From contig JAAVVA010000001.1 of the NCBI GenBank assembly GCA_018449715.1, forward strand, positions 1,922,001 through 1,986,000: a stretch of DNA of 64,000 nt. The letters run 5' to 3'. The notes beneath the pieces were generated by a model that saw only the letters and a program-made list of their open reading frames with translations, searched no databases and was not told where the DNA came from. Positions 34,654 through 43,338 of this stretch are shown here, one piece after another; the first letter of the stretch is position 1; each line of letters opens with the position of its first letter. The translations under genes and the position numbers were made by a program. This DNA is from Acidobacteriaceae bacterium dw_441 (GTDB lineage: Bacteria; Acidobacteriota; Terriglobia; Terriglobales; Acidobacteriaceae).

Positions 34654-35799
34654 GTGCCTTCGATTCAACTCAGGACGCCCAGCGCCAGCTACGAGATCGT
34701 GATCGCATCGGGACTGCTCAAAACGCTTCCCGCGCGATTGAAAAAACTGAAGGGCGGCAAGCCGTTCCGAACCTTCCTCATCACCTCGCCCGAGATCTGG
34801 GGCCTGTGGGGCAAACAAATCATCGCCGCCTTCGGCAAGCAGGAGCAGCCGACCGTCCTCTTCCTTCCCGCGGGCGAAAAGCACAAGCGCCTGCGCTCCC
34901 TCGAATCGCTGCTGGAGCAGCTTGCGGCGGCAGGAGCCGACCGTGACTCCCTGCTCGTAGCCTTCGGCGGCGGAGTCATCGGCGACGTCACCGGCTTCCT
35001 CGCGGCCATCTACATGCGCGGCATCTCCTACGTGCAGGTTCCCACGACGCTGCTGGCGCAGGTCGATTCCTCTGTCGGCGGCAAGACCGGCGTGAACCTC
35101 GCCGCGGGCAAGAACCTCGTCGGAAGCTTCAATCATCCGCTTGCCGTGCTGGCCGATACCGACGTCCTCAAGACCCTTCCCTCCACCGAGCTGCGCGCCG
35201 GATTGCAGGAGTCCATCAAGGCCGGAGTCATCCGCGACGCGAAGCTCTTCCGCTATCTCGAAGACAACGCCGACGCCGTGCTGCGCGGAGACGCCAAGGC
35301 CCTGGCGCACGTCGTCGCGGCCAGCGTTCGAGTGAAGGCCGACGTCGTCGCCAACGACGAAAAAGAGTCCGGCCTGCGCATGATCCTCAACTACGGCCAC
35401 ACGCTCGGCCACGCCATCGAGGCCGCCACCGGCTACAAGCAGCTTCTGCATGGAGAAGCCGTAGGCTGGGGCAGCATCGCGGCCACGCGGCTCGGCCAGA
35501 TGCGCGGCCTGATCGACGAGAAAGAAGCCGACCGCATCGTGCAGCTCATCCTGCGCTACGGCCCTCTCAGCACCTTCAAGGCAAAGGCCGCGAAGCTGGT
35601 GAAGCTGACCGCGAACGACAAGAAGAGCCGCAGCGGAACGCTGAGCTTCATTCTCCCTGCGAAGATCGGCGAGGCCGTTATCGTGCGCGACGTCACGCAG
35701 GACGAGATGCTGGCCGCCGCCGAGTGGACCCTGCAAGTGGTGAAGAAGCACGGCGCAGATCCTTCAAAGAATCCGTCAAAGAAGAAAAAGAAGAAGTAA
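34654..35799 (+). CDS. aroB: 3-dehydroquinate synthase
   Basis: A 381-residue NAD- and zinc-dependent enzyme, second step of the shikimate pathway. Seen: [20 protein letters not shown] (NAD loop), [29 protein letters not shown], the zinc residues in [13 protein letters not shown] and [13 protein letters not shown], and GEAVGWG. The GTG start at 34654 follows AGGATTAAG. The last 18 residues are an added Lys-rich tail ending in six lysines, unusual for AroB. The ubiE/menG gene starts 13 bases after the stop, so aromatic and quinone synthesis genes form one transcript. Confidence 0.95.
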   Translation: MPSIQLRTPSASYEIVIASGLLKTLPARLKKLKGGKPFRTFLITSPEIWGLWGKQIIAAFGKQEQPTVLFLPAGEKHKRLRSLESLLEQLAAAGADRDSLLVAFGGGVIGDVTGFLAAIYMRGISYVQVPTTLLAQVDSSVGGKTGVNLAAGKNLVGSFNHPLAVLADTDVLKTLPSTELRAGLQESIKAGVIRDAKLFRYLEDNADAVLRGDAKALAHVVAASVRVKADVVANDEKESGLRMILNYGHTLGHAIEAATGYKQLLHGEAVGWGSIAATRLGQMRGLIDEKEADRIVQLILRYGPLSTFKAKAAKLVKLTANDKKSRSGTLSFILPAKIGEAVIVRDVTQDEMLAAAEWTLQVVKKHGADPSKNPSKKKKKK

Positions 35800-35812
35800 G
35801 AGAGAACGAACG

Positions 35813-36586
35813 ATGGCACAACAGGCACGGATGGAGCACGAGATCTCGACCGGGGCGCGTCCCGTAGGCGCGACCACGGAGGAGACTGCCGCCGCCAACG
35901 TGCAGCAGATGTTCGACTCGATCGCTCCGAAGTACGACCTGTTGAACCACCTGCTTTCCGTCGGGCTCGACCGCTGGTGGTGGTCCCGCACGGCAAACAC
36001 CTTCCGCGATGTTCTCGTGCGCCCCGAGGCCTCCGTGCTCGACCTCTGCTGCGGCACCGGCGACATGACGATGGCCCTCTACAAGCATCGTCCCGCCGTT
36101 GCAGGCGCGGCCCCCGTGCTCGCCGTGGACTTCTCCCGCGAGATGCTCGCGCGCGGCAAACAGAAGTTCGCAGGAAACAACATCGTCGCCATCGAGGCCG
36201 ATGCGCTCCATCTCCCGATGGAGGACAACACCCTCAACCTCGTTACCTCCGCCTTCGGCTTCCGCAACCTCGCCAACTACGACGAGGGCCTCGCCGAGCT
36301 GTACCGCGTGCTGAAACCCGGAGGCCAGATCGGCATCCTCGACTGCAACCAGCCCGGCGGCATCGTCGGCGCACTCTACAACCTTTACTTCAAACGCATC
36401 CTCCCCAAAGTCGGCGGCATGATCTCCGGCGATGCGGGGGCCTACAGCTACCTCCCCGCCTCGGTCGAGCGCTTCCCCCGTCCCGCACGTATGCTCGCCA
36501 TGATCCGCGCCGCAGGCTTCCGCAACGAAAGCTGGACGGGATACACCTTCGGCACGGCAGGACTCTACCGTGCCACCAAACCCTGA
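35813..36586 (+). CDS. Demethylmenaquinone methyltransferase (UbiE/MenG)
   Basis: A 257-residue SAM-dependent methyltransferase. The family marks are MFDSIAPKYDLLNHLLSVG, WW, VLDLCCGTGDMT (SAM motif I), the conserved SAFGFRNLANYDEGLAELYRVLKPGG, and GYTFGTAGLYRATKP at the end. It performs the last C-methylation of menaquinone (and of ubiquinone in organisms that have it). Because Acidobacteria-like bacteria use menaquinone, menG is the likely role. It lies 13 bases after aroB, and a UbiA-family prenyltransferase is found at 11.5 kb. Confidence 0.93.
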   Translation: MAQQARMEHEISTGARPVGATTEETAAANVQQMFDSIAPKYDLLNHLLSVGLDRWWWSRTANTFRDVLVRPEASVLDLCCGTGDMTMALYKHRPAVAGAAPVLAVDFSREMLARGKQKFAGNNIVAIEADALHLPMEDNTLNLVTSAFGFRNLANYDEGLAELYRVLKPGGQIGILDCNQPGGIVGALYNLYFKRILPKVGGMISGDAGAYSYLPASVERFPRPARMLAMIRAAGFRNESWTGYTFGTAGLYRATKP

Positions 36587-36697
36587 GCCGTTAGCTAAAA
36601 ACAGAGAACCTCCCCTCCTTAAGTGACACAAGAGACTGGAAATGCCACACAATCCCCCGTGCGCGGCCCTCTGCCGCACGGTAGGATGGAGACGCCG

Positions 36698-38143
36698 ATG
36701 AGCTACGCCACCACCACCGAGAAGCCCCGAACCGCGCAGCACGAAAAGCGCTCGGCGGCCCTGTTCTCCGTGCTGGCGGCGCTGGGGATCACCATCCTGA
36801 AGTTCGTCACCGGCATCCTCACCGGCTCGCTCGGCATGCTCTCCGAGGCCGCGCACTCCACCGTGGACCTCGTCGCCGCGGGCATCACCCTCTTCTCCGT
36901 GCAGGTCGCCGATCGCCCCGCCGACGAGACGCACAACTACGGCCACGGCAAGGTCGAAAGCCTCTCGGCGTTCGTCGAGTGCTTCCTCATGCTCGGCTCC
37001 TGCCTCTGGATCGTCATCGAGGCCGTGCGGCGCATCGCCCACCACGAGCGGCTCGCGCTCTCGCACTCCGTCTGGCCCTTCGCCGTGCTGCTGCTCTCCA
37101 TCGCAGTGGACTTCACCCGCTCGCGCCATCTGCACCGCATCGCGCAGGAGTCCTCCAGCCAAGCCCTCGAGGCCGATGCCGTCCACTTCAGCACCGACAT
37201 CTGGTCCTCGCTGGCCGTCCTTCTTGGCCTCACGACCACACTGATCGGAGCCCACTGGAACCTCCCCTCGCTCGAGCTGGCCGACCCCATCGCCGCCCTC
37301 GTCGTCTCCGGAATCATCCTCTACGTCACCTGGGGGCTGGCCAGCCGCACCATCGACACCCTTCTCGACGCCACCCCGAAGGAGTCCCGCGAGGAGCCCC
37401 GCCGTGAGCTGGAGCGCGACCTGATGACCATCGGCGGCGTGCTCGCCGTCAACCGCCTGCGGACCCGCCGCGCAGGCCCGGACTTCTTCACCGACCTCAC
37501 GCTTGGGCTGGCCCAGAACCTGACCTTCCAGCGCACCGAGCAGATCGCCCTCGAAGCCACCGCCGTAGTCAAGCGCCACCTTCCCGGAGCAGACGTCGTC
37601 ATCCACACCGTCCCCATGCCTACCGGGGCCGAGAGCGTCCACGACCGCATTCGCGCGGTTGCGGCTCGCATGAACCTCACCATCCACGACGTCACCGTGC
37701 AGCGCGTCGGCCAAAGTCTGCATGTCGAACAGCACCTCGAGGTCGACGAGACCATGCAGCTCAAGCAGGCGCACGATCTGGCGACCCGCCTCGAGGATGC
37801 CATCCAGCGCGCCATCCCTGAAGTCACTTCCATCCTCACCCACATCGAAAGCGAGCCCGCCACCATCGAGCAGCCCGAGTCGCAGGAGCGCGACCGCCAA
37901 CTCGAGGTGCGTCTGCGCCGCGTCGCTATTGCCTTTCCCGAGATTCTCGACATCCACGACGTCCTCGTAACCCGCATGGGATCGCACCTTCAGGTCAACT
38001 GCCATTGCACCCTCCCCGACGCCCTTCCCATGTCAAAGGTTCACGCCGTCATCACCGCGCTCGAAGGAGCATTTAAACTGGATGCGCCCGAGGTGGATCG
38101 TCTCCTGATCCATCCCGAGCCTGCGACAGATAATCGAAGATGA
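36698..38143 (+). CDS. Cation diffusion facilitator with three C-terminal cytoplasmic domains
   Basis: A 481-residue CDF transporter, long for the family (around 300). Six membrane helices occupy 20-225. The metal site A residues are visible as HSTVD (His53, Asp57) and HFSTD (His163, Asp167), an HD-HD set as in zinc transporters. After it there are three copies of the ferredoxin-like cytoplasmic domain, at about 230-308, 315-385 and 400-473; each has a pattern of GVLAVNRLRTRR, NLTIHDVTVQRVG, PEILDIHDVLVTRMG. The ATG at 36698 has GGAGA; a GTG at 36623 would add 25 residues. Overlaps the PASTA gene by four bases. Confidence 0.9.
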   Translation: MSYATTTEKPRTAQHEKRSAALFSVLAALGITILKFVTGILTGSLGMLSEAAHSTVDLVAAGITLFSVQVADRPADETHNYGHGKVESLSAFVECFLMLGSCLWIVIEAVRRIAHHERLALSHSVWPFAVLLLSIAVDFTRSRHLHRIAQESSSQALEADAVHFSTDIWSSLAVLLGLTTTLIGAHWNLPSLELADPIAALVVSGIILYVTWGLASRTIDTLLDATPKESREEPRRELERDLMTIGGVLAVNRLRTRRAGPDFFTDLTLGLAQNLTFQRTEQIALEATAVVKRHLPGADVVIHTVPMPTGAESVHDRIRAVAARMNLTIHDVTVQRVGQSLHVEQHLEVDETMQLKQAHDLATRLEDAIQRAIPEVTSILTHIESEPATIEQPESQERDRQLEVRLRRVAIAFPEILDIHDVLVTRMGSHLQVNCHCTLPDALPMSKVHAVITALEGAFKLDAPEVDRLLIHPEPATDNRR

Positions 38144-38934
38144 AGGTGCGTATACGATTTGTGGGTTGGGCGCCGGTGCGGCGCTTCTTCAACATCGTCC
38201 TTGGGGCGATGGCGATGATCGCTGTGGCGATGGTCTCGACCTTCCTCGCGATGCGCCTTGCCATCCACGGACGCGAGGTCAAGGTTCCGCGCCTGACCGG
38301 CATGTCCGTCTCCGAGGCCAGCCGCAGAACCAGCGCCGTCGGACTTCGCCTTCAGCTTGAAAACCGCTTCTACTCCCCCAACGTCCCGGCGGGCCAGGTG
38401 CTTGCGCAGTACCCGGTCGCGGGAGCCACCGTGCGCAGCCAGTGGCCGGTCAGGATCACCGAGAGCCTCGGCTCGCAGAAGGTCGCCATCCCCGACCTCC
38501 GGGGCGAGGGCGAACGCGCCGTCTCCATCAACCTGCGCCGCCTCGGCCTCGAGCTGGGAACCGTTGGCCACGTCCCGTCGCCCGGCCCCTCGGGAATTGT
38601 ATTGGCCCAGACCCCAGGTGCTGGAGCCGAAGGCGTGGACCGCCCTCGCGTCAGCATCCTTATCAGCGCTCCGATCGAAGAAGAGTCCTCCGCGGGATAC
38701 GTCATGCCCTCGCTGATCGGCCTCACGCTCTCGGGAGCCTACGTCCGCGCCGGGGCCGCCGGTCTGCGCATCGTCAGCGCCGAGGATGTTACCCCATCCT
38801 CAACGGAACCCGCCCCAGCTGCTCCGGGAACCCCTTTCGCTCCTCCTGCGCCGGGCATCGTCGTCGCGCAGACCCCGAGCGCCGGACACCGCGTCGCCCG
38901 GGGAGATACCGTGCAGCTCTCGCTGACACACTAG
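38140..38934 (+). CDS. Membrane-anchored protein with three PASTA domains
   Basis: A 264-residue protein: one N-terminal membrane helix (about 17-40, IVLGAMAMIAVAMVSTFLAM) and three periplasmic PASTA domains at about 46-110 (VKVPRLTGMSVSEASRR), 113-178 (VAIPDLRGEGERAVSI) and 186-264 (YVMPSLIGLTLSGAY). PASTA domains bind peptidoglycan fragments or act as spacers in cell-wall kinases and PBPs; this protein has no kinase or transpeptidase domain. It overlaps the CDF gene (ATGA). A 13-residue Pro-rich insertion (PSSTEPAPAAPGTPF) sits in the third PASTA domain. Confidence 0.9.
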   Translation: MKVRIRFVGWAPVRRFFNIVLGAMAMIAVAMVSTFLAMRLAIHGREVKVPRLTGMSVSEASRRTSAVGLRLQLENRFYSPNVPAGQVLAQYPVAGATVRSQWPVRITESLGSQKVAIPDLRGEGERAVSINLRRLGLELGTVGHVPSPGPSGIVLAQTPGAGAEGVDRPRVSILISAPIEEESSAGYVMPSLIGLTLSGAYVRAGAAGLRIVSAEDVTPSSTEPAPAAPGTPFAPPAPGIVVAQTPSAGHRVARGDTVQLSLTH

Positions 38935-38958
38935 CCACTTCGTAACCTCCCTGAAATC

Positions 38959-38994
38959 AACTTGCCCTGTCGCTACCTGCGTCCGAGGCAAGTT
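38959..38994 (+). terminator. Candidate hairpin after CDF-PASTA operon
   Basis: Perfect 8-base inverted repeat AACTTGCC / GGCAAGTT with a 20-base loop, 24 bases after the PASTA stop codon. No T-tract follows, so the terminator role is tentative. Confidence 0.4.
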
Positions 38995-39121
38995 CCTGCA
39001 ACATCCTCTCTGTGGAAAAACGCCGAGTTCGCGAATGGCGCGGGAAAGGTCTACAGGGTCTCTGGTCAACGACTTGCACGAATACAGGCGCAACACCCAA
39101 CCCTGTTTTCGGAGCCCAAAG

Positions 39122-39667
39122 ATGAAGTTGACCCGTTTCGCCCTCGTCGCCGCCTTCGCCCTCACCACTCTGGCCGCTCACGCAGACACCTTCAGCTGGT
39201 CCCTCACCGCAGCAGGAGATCCCTCGCTCGGATACTTCCCCGAGACCGGCAACGGCACTATCACCGCAACCCAGACCGGAGTCACTGTGTCCGGAGCTAC
39301 TCAGTGGGAGATCTCCTCAATCACCGGAACCATTGGTGGGAACGGCATTCTCGGCCTGACCGACTACCTGGGCAACGACAACTTTCTCTATGCCAACGAC
39401 CTCTCGCTCCTCGACCCCAACGGCTTCAGCGTCGAAACCTCGAACGGCGAGCTCATCAATATTTTCAGCTTCTATAACCCTGGATCGGTCGTCGTCCCAG
39501 GCAACAACTTCGGCGAGTCCATCAGCGACCAGGGCTTCGCCGGAGTCGGAACCTTCTCGGTACAGGCGCAGAACTCCCCTGTCCCTGAGCCCTCGACCTT
39601 CCTCATGCTCGGCACCGGCCTGGCCGGAGCCGCCGGAGTCCTGCGCCGCCGGTTCGTCCGCGGCTAA
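39122..39667 (+). CDS. PEP-CTERM sorting-domain protein
   Basis: A 181-residue exported protein. The ATG at 39122 has CGGAG and gives a signal peptide (MKLTRFALVAAFALTTLAAHA); an in-frame upstream start at 39035 lacks one. The mature part is beta-rich and small-residue-rich (NGTITATQTGVTVSG; GNNFGESISDQGFAGVG). It ends with the PEP-CTERM signal VPEPSTFLMLGTGLAGAAG then VLRRR. It is the second such protein here; no exosortase is in the window. Convergent with rsmB, with a 12-base gap between stop codons. Confidence 0.87.
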   Translation: MKLTRFALVAAFALTTLAAHADTFSWSLTAAGDPSLGYFPETGNGTITATQTGVTVSGATQWEISSITGTIGGNGILGLTDYLGNDNFLYANDLSLLDPNGFSVETSNGELINIFSFYNPGSVVVPGNNFGESISDQGFAGVGTFSVQAQNSPVPEPSTFLMLGTGLAGAAGVLRRRFVRG

Positions 39668-39679
39668 CCTGCAACCGCT

Positions 39680-40990
39680 CTAAGTTGTGCGCTCGATCAA
39701 CGCGGCGAAGAAGCCGTCCACGGGATGAACTCCGGGCAGGGTGCGGAGGTAGTTGCCGTCGACGGCTTCGCGCAGCGGCGCGGAGAGAACCCCCTCCTCG
39801 ATAAGCCGCTGAAGCAGCGGCTCCACGCGAACCACCTCGGCCGACTCAGTCTCACCCACGACGGACTCGACCACACGCTCGCACTCCTCCGGCTCCAGCG
39901 AGCAGGTCGAATACAGCAGCCGCCCCCCCGGCGCGAGCCGTGACAGCGCCGTGCGCAGAATCCCGCGCTGACGATTCGCATGGCGGACAAGATCCTTCGG
40001 CTCCAGCCGCAGCCGAATCTCCGGGTTGCGCGCCAGCGTGCCGGTCCCGCTGCACGGAACGTCGGCGAGGATCAGGTCGAACTCCTTCAACGACGACGGC
40101 GGCTCTGTCGCATCGGCGACTCCGGTCTCGATCCCCTCCGCATAGTCGTATTGAGCCAGCCTTCCCTTCATCGCCGTAAGCCTGCGCGGGCTCGCGTCCG
40201 TCGCGACAATCTTCGCCTGCGGAAGCCGCTTCGCAAGCACCAGAGTCTTGCCTCCGGGCGCGGCGCAGGCGTCCCACACCTTCGCGGCCTGCGGACTGAA
40301 CGCAGCGGCCAGCTCCGCCACCAGGCGCGAGCCTCCGTCGATGCGCGGCAGATTTTCTTCAGCATTCTCCGCAAACAGCGCGGACTCCTCCGGCTCCCTC
40401 TGGCCAGCCTCGCAGATTTTGATTGCCGTAGCGCGCCCGTAGCGGCCAACCCAGCGCTCCACCAGCCACTCGGGATGCCCCAGCCTGCTCGCAAACGCGG
40501 CTGTGCTTTCGTGGAGCGGACGTCCCGGCTCCTTCGCCGAGGCCAGCTTGCGCAGAATCGCGTTGACCATCCCGGCGGCGTGCGGATGTCCGCTCACCCG
40601 CGTCAGCTCCACGCTCTCGTTCAGCGCGGCGTGTGCAGGAATCCGGTCGAGGTGCAGCAGCTGATACGCGCCTAGCCGTAGGGCGATCGCCACCGGCTCG
40701 GCAAGCCTCTGCTCCTGTCGCTGCAGCAGCGGCTGAATCCGGGCGTCGAGCGCAATCTGCCAGCGGAGCGTTCCCAACACCAGAGCCGTGGCAAGATTGC
40801 GGTCTTCCGGAGAGAGCTTCGCCGTATGGGCGGAGTACAACAGATCGTCGCTGTTGCCCTCCCCGGCGGCTACCTGCAAAAGAATCTCAAAGGCCGCAAC
40901 GCGAGCGGCGGAGACAGGTTTGGGCTTCTCGGAAGAGCGTGCGGGAGAGGGTCTGGACGAAGAGGGTCTGGATTTAAAAGGTTTTGGCAA
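39680..40990 (-). CDS. rsmB: 16S rRNA m5C967 methyltransferase
   Basis: A 436-residue enzyme made of a NusB-like N-terminal RNA-binding domain (AARVAAFEILLQVAAGEGNS; LTRVSGHPHAAGMVNAILRK) and a C-terminal Rossmann methyltransferase. The SAM loop is DACAAPGGKT; the two cysteines needed for catalysis and product release are in ADVPCSGTGTLARNPE and STCSLEPEECE. It methylates C967 of 16S rRNA. The start is a TTG at 40990 after AAAGGGAAAC; the first 27 residues are Ser/Pro/Lys-rich. In many bacteria rsmB follows fmt and def; here fmt and def lie upstream but an AraC gene and a small membrane gene intervene. Confidence 0.94.
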   Translation of the reverse strand: MPKPFKSRPSSSRPSPARSSEKPKPVSAARVAAFEILLQVAAGEGNSDDLLYSAHTAKLSPEDRNLATALVLGTLRWQIALDARIQPLLQRQEQRLAEPVAIALRLGAYQLLHLDRIPAHAALNESVELTRVSGHPHAAGMVNAILRKLASAKEPGRPLHESTAAFASRLGHPEWLVERWVGRYGRATAIKICEAGQREPEESALFAENAEENLPRIDGGSRLVAELAAAFSPQAAKVWDACAAPGGKTLVLAKRLPQAKIVATDASPRRLTAMKGRLAQYDYAEGIETGVADATEPPSSLKEFDLILADVPCSGTGTLARNPEIRLRLEPKDLVRHANRQRGILRTALSRLAPGGRLLYSTCSLEPEECERVVESVVGETESAEVVRVEPLLQRLIEEGVLSAPLREAVDGNYLRTLPGVHPVDGFFAALIERTT

Positions 40991-41030
40991 AGGGTCGTTT
41001 CCCTTTCAAGAATACTCTTCTCAGCCGCCT

Positions 41031-41921
41031 CTAGGCATCCCTGCGCCACGCGCCCGGCGTTACGCCCAGGCGCTGGCGGAAGCTGCGCACGAAGTTCACC
41101 GACGAGTGGAAGCCGGTCATCTGCGCGACCTCCTGCACGGTCCACGCGCTGTTCTTCAACAGCGACTTCGCCCGGTCCATCCTCTGGTCCAGAAGATACT
41201 GGTAGGGCGACTGTCCGGTCAGGGCACGGAACTCCCGCGCAAAGTGGAACGGGCTCAGGTTAACCTCCTGCGCGATCTCCTCCAGCCGCAGGTCACGGTC
41301 GAGGTTGGCCGTGACATACTCCATCACCCGGCGAAGCTGCGGCATCGGCAGGCCGCCACGCACCTGTCCCAGGTCCACAGGGTCAGCCGCGTGACGCCGC
41401 AGCAGCAGACTGGCCAGCCCAGCGGCCACAAGATCGGCGTACAGCCGCCCCAGCGGCCACCCCTCCGCCATCTCGCGGCCCATCTCGCTAAGCAGCCTTT
41501 CGAGCGAAGCGTCCCGGAGAGACCACATCTCCTCGAACTCAGGCGCGGCCCCACCAGCCTCCTCCGCAATCTTTGCCATCAACTCCGGGTTCATCGAAAG
41601 AATCAGCCGCTCCGACGGCCCATGCCACAGCAGGCGGTCCTTCGTCCCGGCGGGCAGCAGGATCATCGAGCCGGGAGCTGTCCTCTCCACCCCGTTATGC
41701 CCGTTAGACCACCACTCCATCCCCTCCTGCCCGGTCATCTGCAGGTGCAGGCAGAAGTCTTTGTGCTCGTGCTCGGGAATCTCCATCGACGTAACCGCGT
41801 GTCGTTCCAGCAGGATACCGTTCCATGGCTGTACCCGGCCCGCCTTCGCGTGCGACGGCAGCAGTGGGACCATCCTGTTGTCCCGCAGCACCGAGATCCG
41901 GTTTTGCCCCGCATCGCTCAT
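41031..41921 (-). CDS. Cupin-AraC family transcriptional regulator
   Basis: A 296-residue regulator with an N-terminal cupin ligand domain (LERHAVTSMEIPEHEHKDFCLHLQ; GMEWWSNG; TAPGSMILLPAG) and a C-terminal AraC DNA-binding pair of helix-turn-helices (RDLRLEEIAQEVNLSPFHFARE and TVQEVAQMTGFHSSVNFVRSFRQ, ending LGVTPGAWR). The ATG at 41921 is preferred; an in-frame TTG at 41957 is an option. Its inducer is unknown. It is divergent from a 55-residue membrane protein gene, and so could control it, and it interrupts the fmt-rsmB order. Confidence 0.9.
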   Translation of the reverse strand: MSDAGQNRISVLRDNRMVPLLPSHAKAGRVQPWNGILLERHAVTSMEIPEHEHKDFCLHLQMTGQEGMEWWSNGHNGVERTAPGSMILLPAGTKDRLLWHGPSERLILSMNPELMAKIAEEAGGAAPEFEEMWSLRDASLERLLSEMGREMAEGWPLGRLYADLVAAGLASLLLRRHAADPVDLGQVRGGLPMPQLRRVMEYVTANLDRDLRLEEIAQEVNLSPFHFAREFRALTGQSPYQYLLDQRMDRAKSLLKNSAWTVQEVAQMTGFHSSVNFVRSFRQRLGVTPGAWRRDA

Positions 41922-42040
41922 CTCTTTAAGATGCTCCGCGCTACCCCTCCGGAGCAACGCCTTCTTTCACCGCAGGAATTGCATATCCGGCTCCCCACCA
42001 TGCCTCATCTTCTAAATTGTGAAGATTTGTGGAGGCTGAC

Positions 42041-42208
42041 ATGAGAAAGCTCACCGAGTACGTTAGCGAAGGATTCATCTGGAGCATTGGAATCACACGG
42101 CCCAAGCCGGGCCACGAGCGGACCGCCGCCCTCTTCATCACGGCAACCCTCATCGCCTGCGTGCTGGTCGCCGGAGGAATCTTCCTCTTCCTTCTGAACC
42201 ACCTGTAA
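42041..42208 (+). CDS. 55-residue single-pass membrane protein
   Basis: A short ORF missed by length cut-offs. It has a good ribosome site (GTGGAGG) before the ATG at 42041. The protein starts MRKLTEYVSEGFIWSIGITR, a polar segment with KPGHERTA, then one membrane helix (ALFITATLIACVLVAGGIFLFLL) and ends NHL. Codon use is like its neighbours. It stands between the divergent AraC gene (119 bases upstream) and fmt, which is on the opposite strand. Function unknown. Confidence 0.65.
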   Translation: MRKLTEYVSEGFIWSIGITRPKPGHERTAALFITATLIACVLVAGGIFLFLLNHL

Positions 42209-42239
42209 AGCCGCGCTTTATTGGAGACAGAACTGTTCC

Positions 42240-43175
42240 CTACTCTCCAAGCCGCTCGCCGGCGCTGATCTGATATCCACGCAGCAGCTCGGCGGCGGTC
42301 ATCCTCTTCTTCCCCTCAAGCTGCACCTCGTCGAACTCCAGCAGGCTGCCCTCCCCGCACCCCACCAGCAGGCGTCCCTCGTAGAGGTGGATCAACCCGG
42401 CGTCAAGCGCATACTGATGCTCCACCTTATGCATTTTGTGCACGATCAATTTCTTCCCCCGCAGTGAGGTGAAGGCTCCAGGCCAAGGCTGGAAGCCCCT
42501 CCAGCGGTCGCAGATCTGCTTCGCCGTGCGCGAAAAGTCGATGCGGCCATCCTCGCGGGTCAAAATTGGCGCAAGCGTCGCCTGGGAATGGTCCTGCTCG
42601 GTGGGATGCAGGTCGCCCACCTCAAGTCTGCGCAGCGTCTCGACCATCAGAGGAGCGCCCACCTCAGCAAGATTTTCATAGACGTCCAGCGAGGTCTCCT
42701 CCTCACCCACTGGGACTGAGTGCGCCAGCAGCATCGGCCCGGTATCCAACCCGGCGTCGAGGCGCATCGTCGTCACTCCGGTCACAACCTCGCCGCTGGC
42801 GACCGCCCACTGGATCGGGGCCGCGCCGCGGTACTTCGGCAGCAGCGAGCCGTGCAGATTGATGTTGCCGTAGCGCGGAAGGTCGAGCATCCACTGCGGA
42901 ATGATGCGTCCGTAGGCGACCACGAGGATGGCGTCCGGGGCAATGGTCTCCAATTGCTCGCGTAACTCGGCGTTGTTCTTGATCTTCTCCGGCTGGAGGA
43001 CGGGCAGGGCGTGCGCCAAAGCCGTCTGCTTCACGGGAGGAGCCTGCAGCTTCTGGTCGCGACCGACGGGGCGGTCCGGCTGCGTGATAACGAGGGCCAC
43101 TTCGTGACCGGCTGCGAGGACAGCCTCAAGCGTGGGAACGGCGAATTGCGGGGTGCCACAGAAAACGAGTCTCAT
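42240..43175 (-). CDS. fmt: Methionyl-tRNA formyltransferase
   Basis: A 311-residue enzyme that formylates initiator Met-tRNA with 10-formyl-tetrahydrofolate. The N-terminal catalytic motif NINLHGSLLPKYRGAAPIQWA at about 104-124 holds the family Asn-His and the SLLPKYRGAAP loop; MRLVFCGTPQFAVPTLE is the Rossmann start. The C-terminal OB-like domain binds tRNA (LTREDGRIDFSRTAKQICDR). It lies downstream of def (163-base gap that contains a REP-like sequence). Def and Fmt act in sequence on the same N-terminal formyl-Met. Confidence 0.96.
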   Translation of the reverse strand: MRLVFCGTPQFAVPTLEAVLAAGHEVALVITQPDRPVGRDQKLQAPPVKQTALAHALPVLQPEKIKNNAELREQLETIAPDAILVVAYGRIIPQWMLDLPRYGNINLHGSLLPKYRGAAPIQWAVASGEVVTGVTTMRLDAGLDTGPMLLAHSVPVGEEETSLDVYENLAEVGAPLMVETLRRLEVGDLHPTEQDHSQATLAPILTREDGRIDFSRTAKQICDRWRGFQPWPGAFTSLRGKKLIVHKMHKVEHQYALDAGLIHLYEGRLLVGCGEGSLLEFDEVQLEGKKRMTAAELLRGYQISAGERLGE

Positions 43176-43245
43176 TCGAGTCTTATCTTAAATGGGTTTA
43201 GAGCGTCAGGGAGTGTGACGGAAGGGTGAGTCCCTGCAAAGAAAA

Positions 43246-43276
43246 GCAGATTCCTCCGCTACGCTGCGGAATGACA
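43246..43276. repeat. Candidate REP-like dispersed palindrome
   Basis: GCAGATTCCTCCGCTACGCTGCGGAATGACAA contains an imperfect stem TTC-CCGC / GCGG-GAA around TACGCT, with the end ATGACAA. This type of short intergenic palindrome recurs in many bacterial genomes. Only this copy was seen in the window, so the assignment rests on form alone. Confidence 0.4.
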
Positions 43277-43338
43277 AGCTGGAAGAATCGGAATAACACG
43301 AGCGAAAGGCGAAGGGAGGAAGGAAAACTCCCCCCGCC

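Noticed and set aside
35693..38005. A 770-codon minus-strand frame opposite ubiE and the CDF gene
   Set aside because: It lies opposite aroB, ubiE and the CDF gene, which have clear motifs. The composition (Gly, Glu, Val, Arg-rich) is that of an antisense shadow in high-GC DNA.
39035..39121. Longer N-terminus for the second PEP-CTERM protein
   Set aside because: The upstream in-frame ATG would bury the signal peptide behind a polar Arg-rich stretch; the ATG at 39122 has a ribosome site and gives a normal signal peptide.
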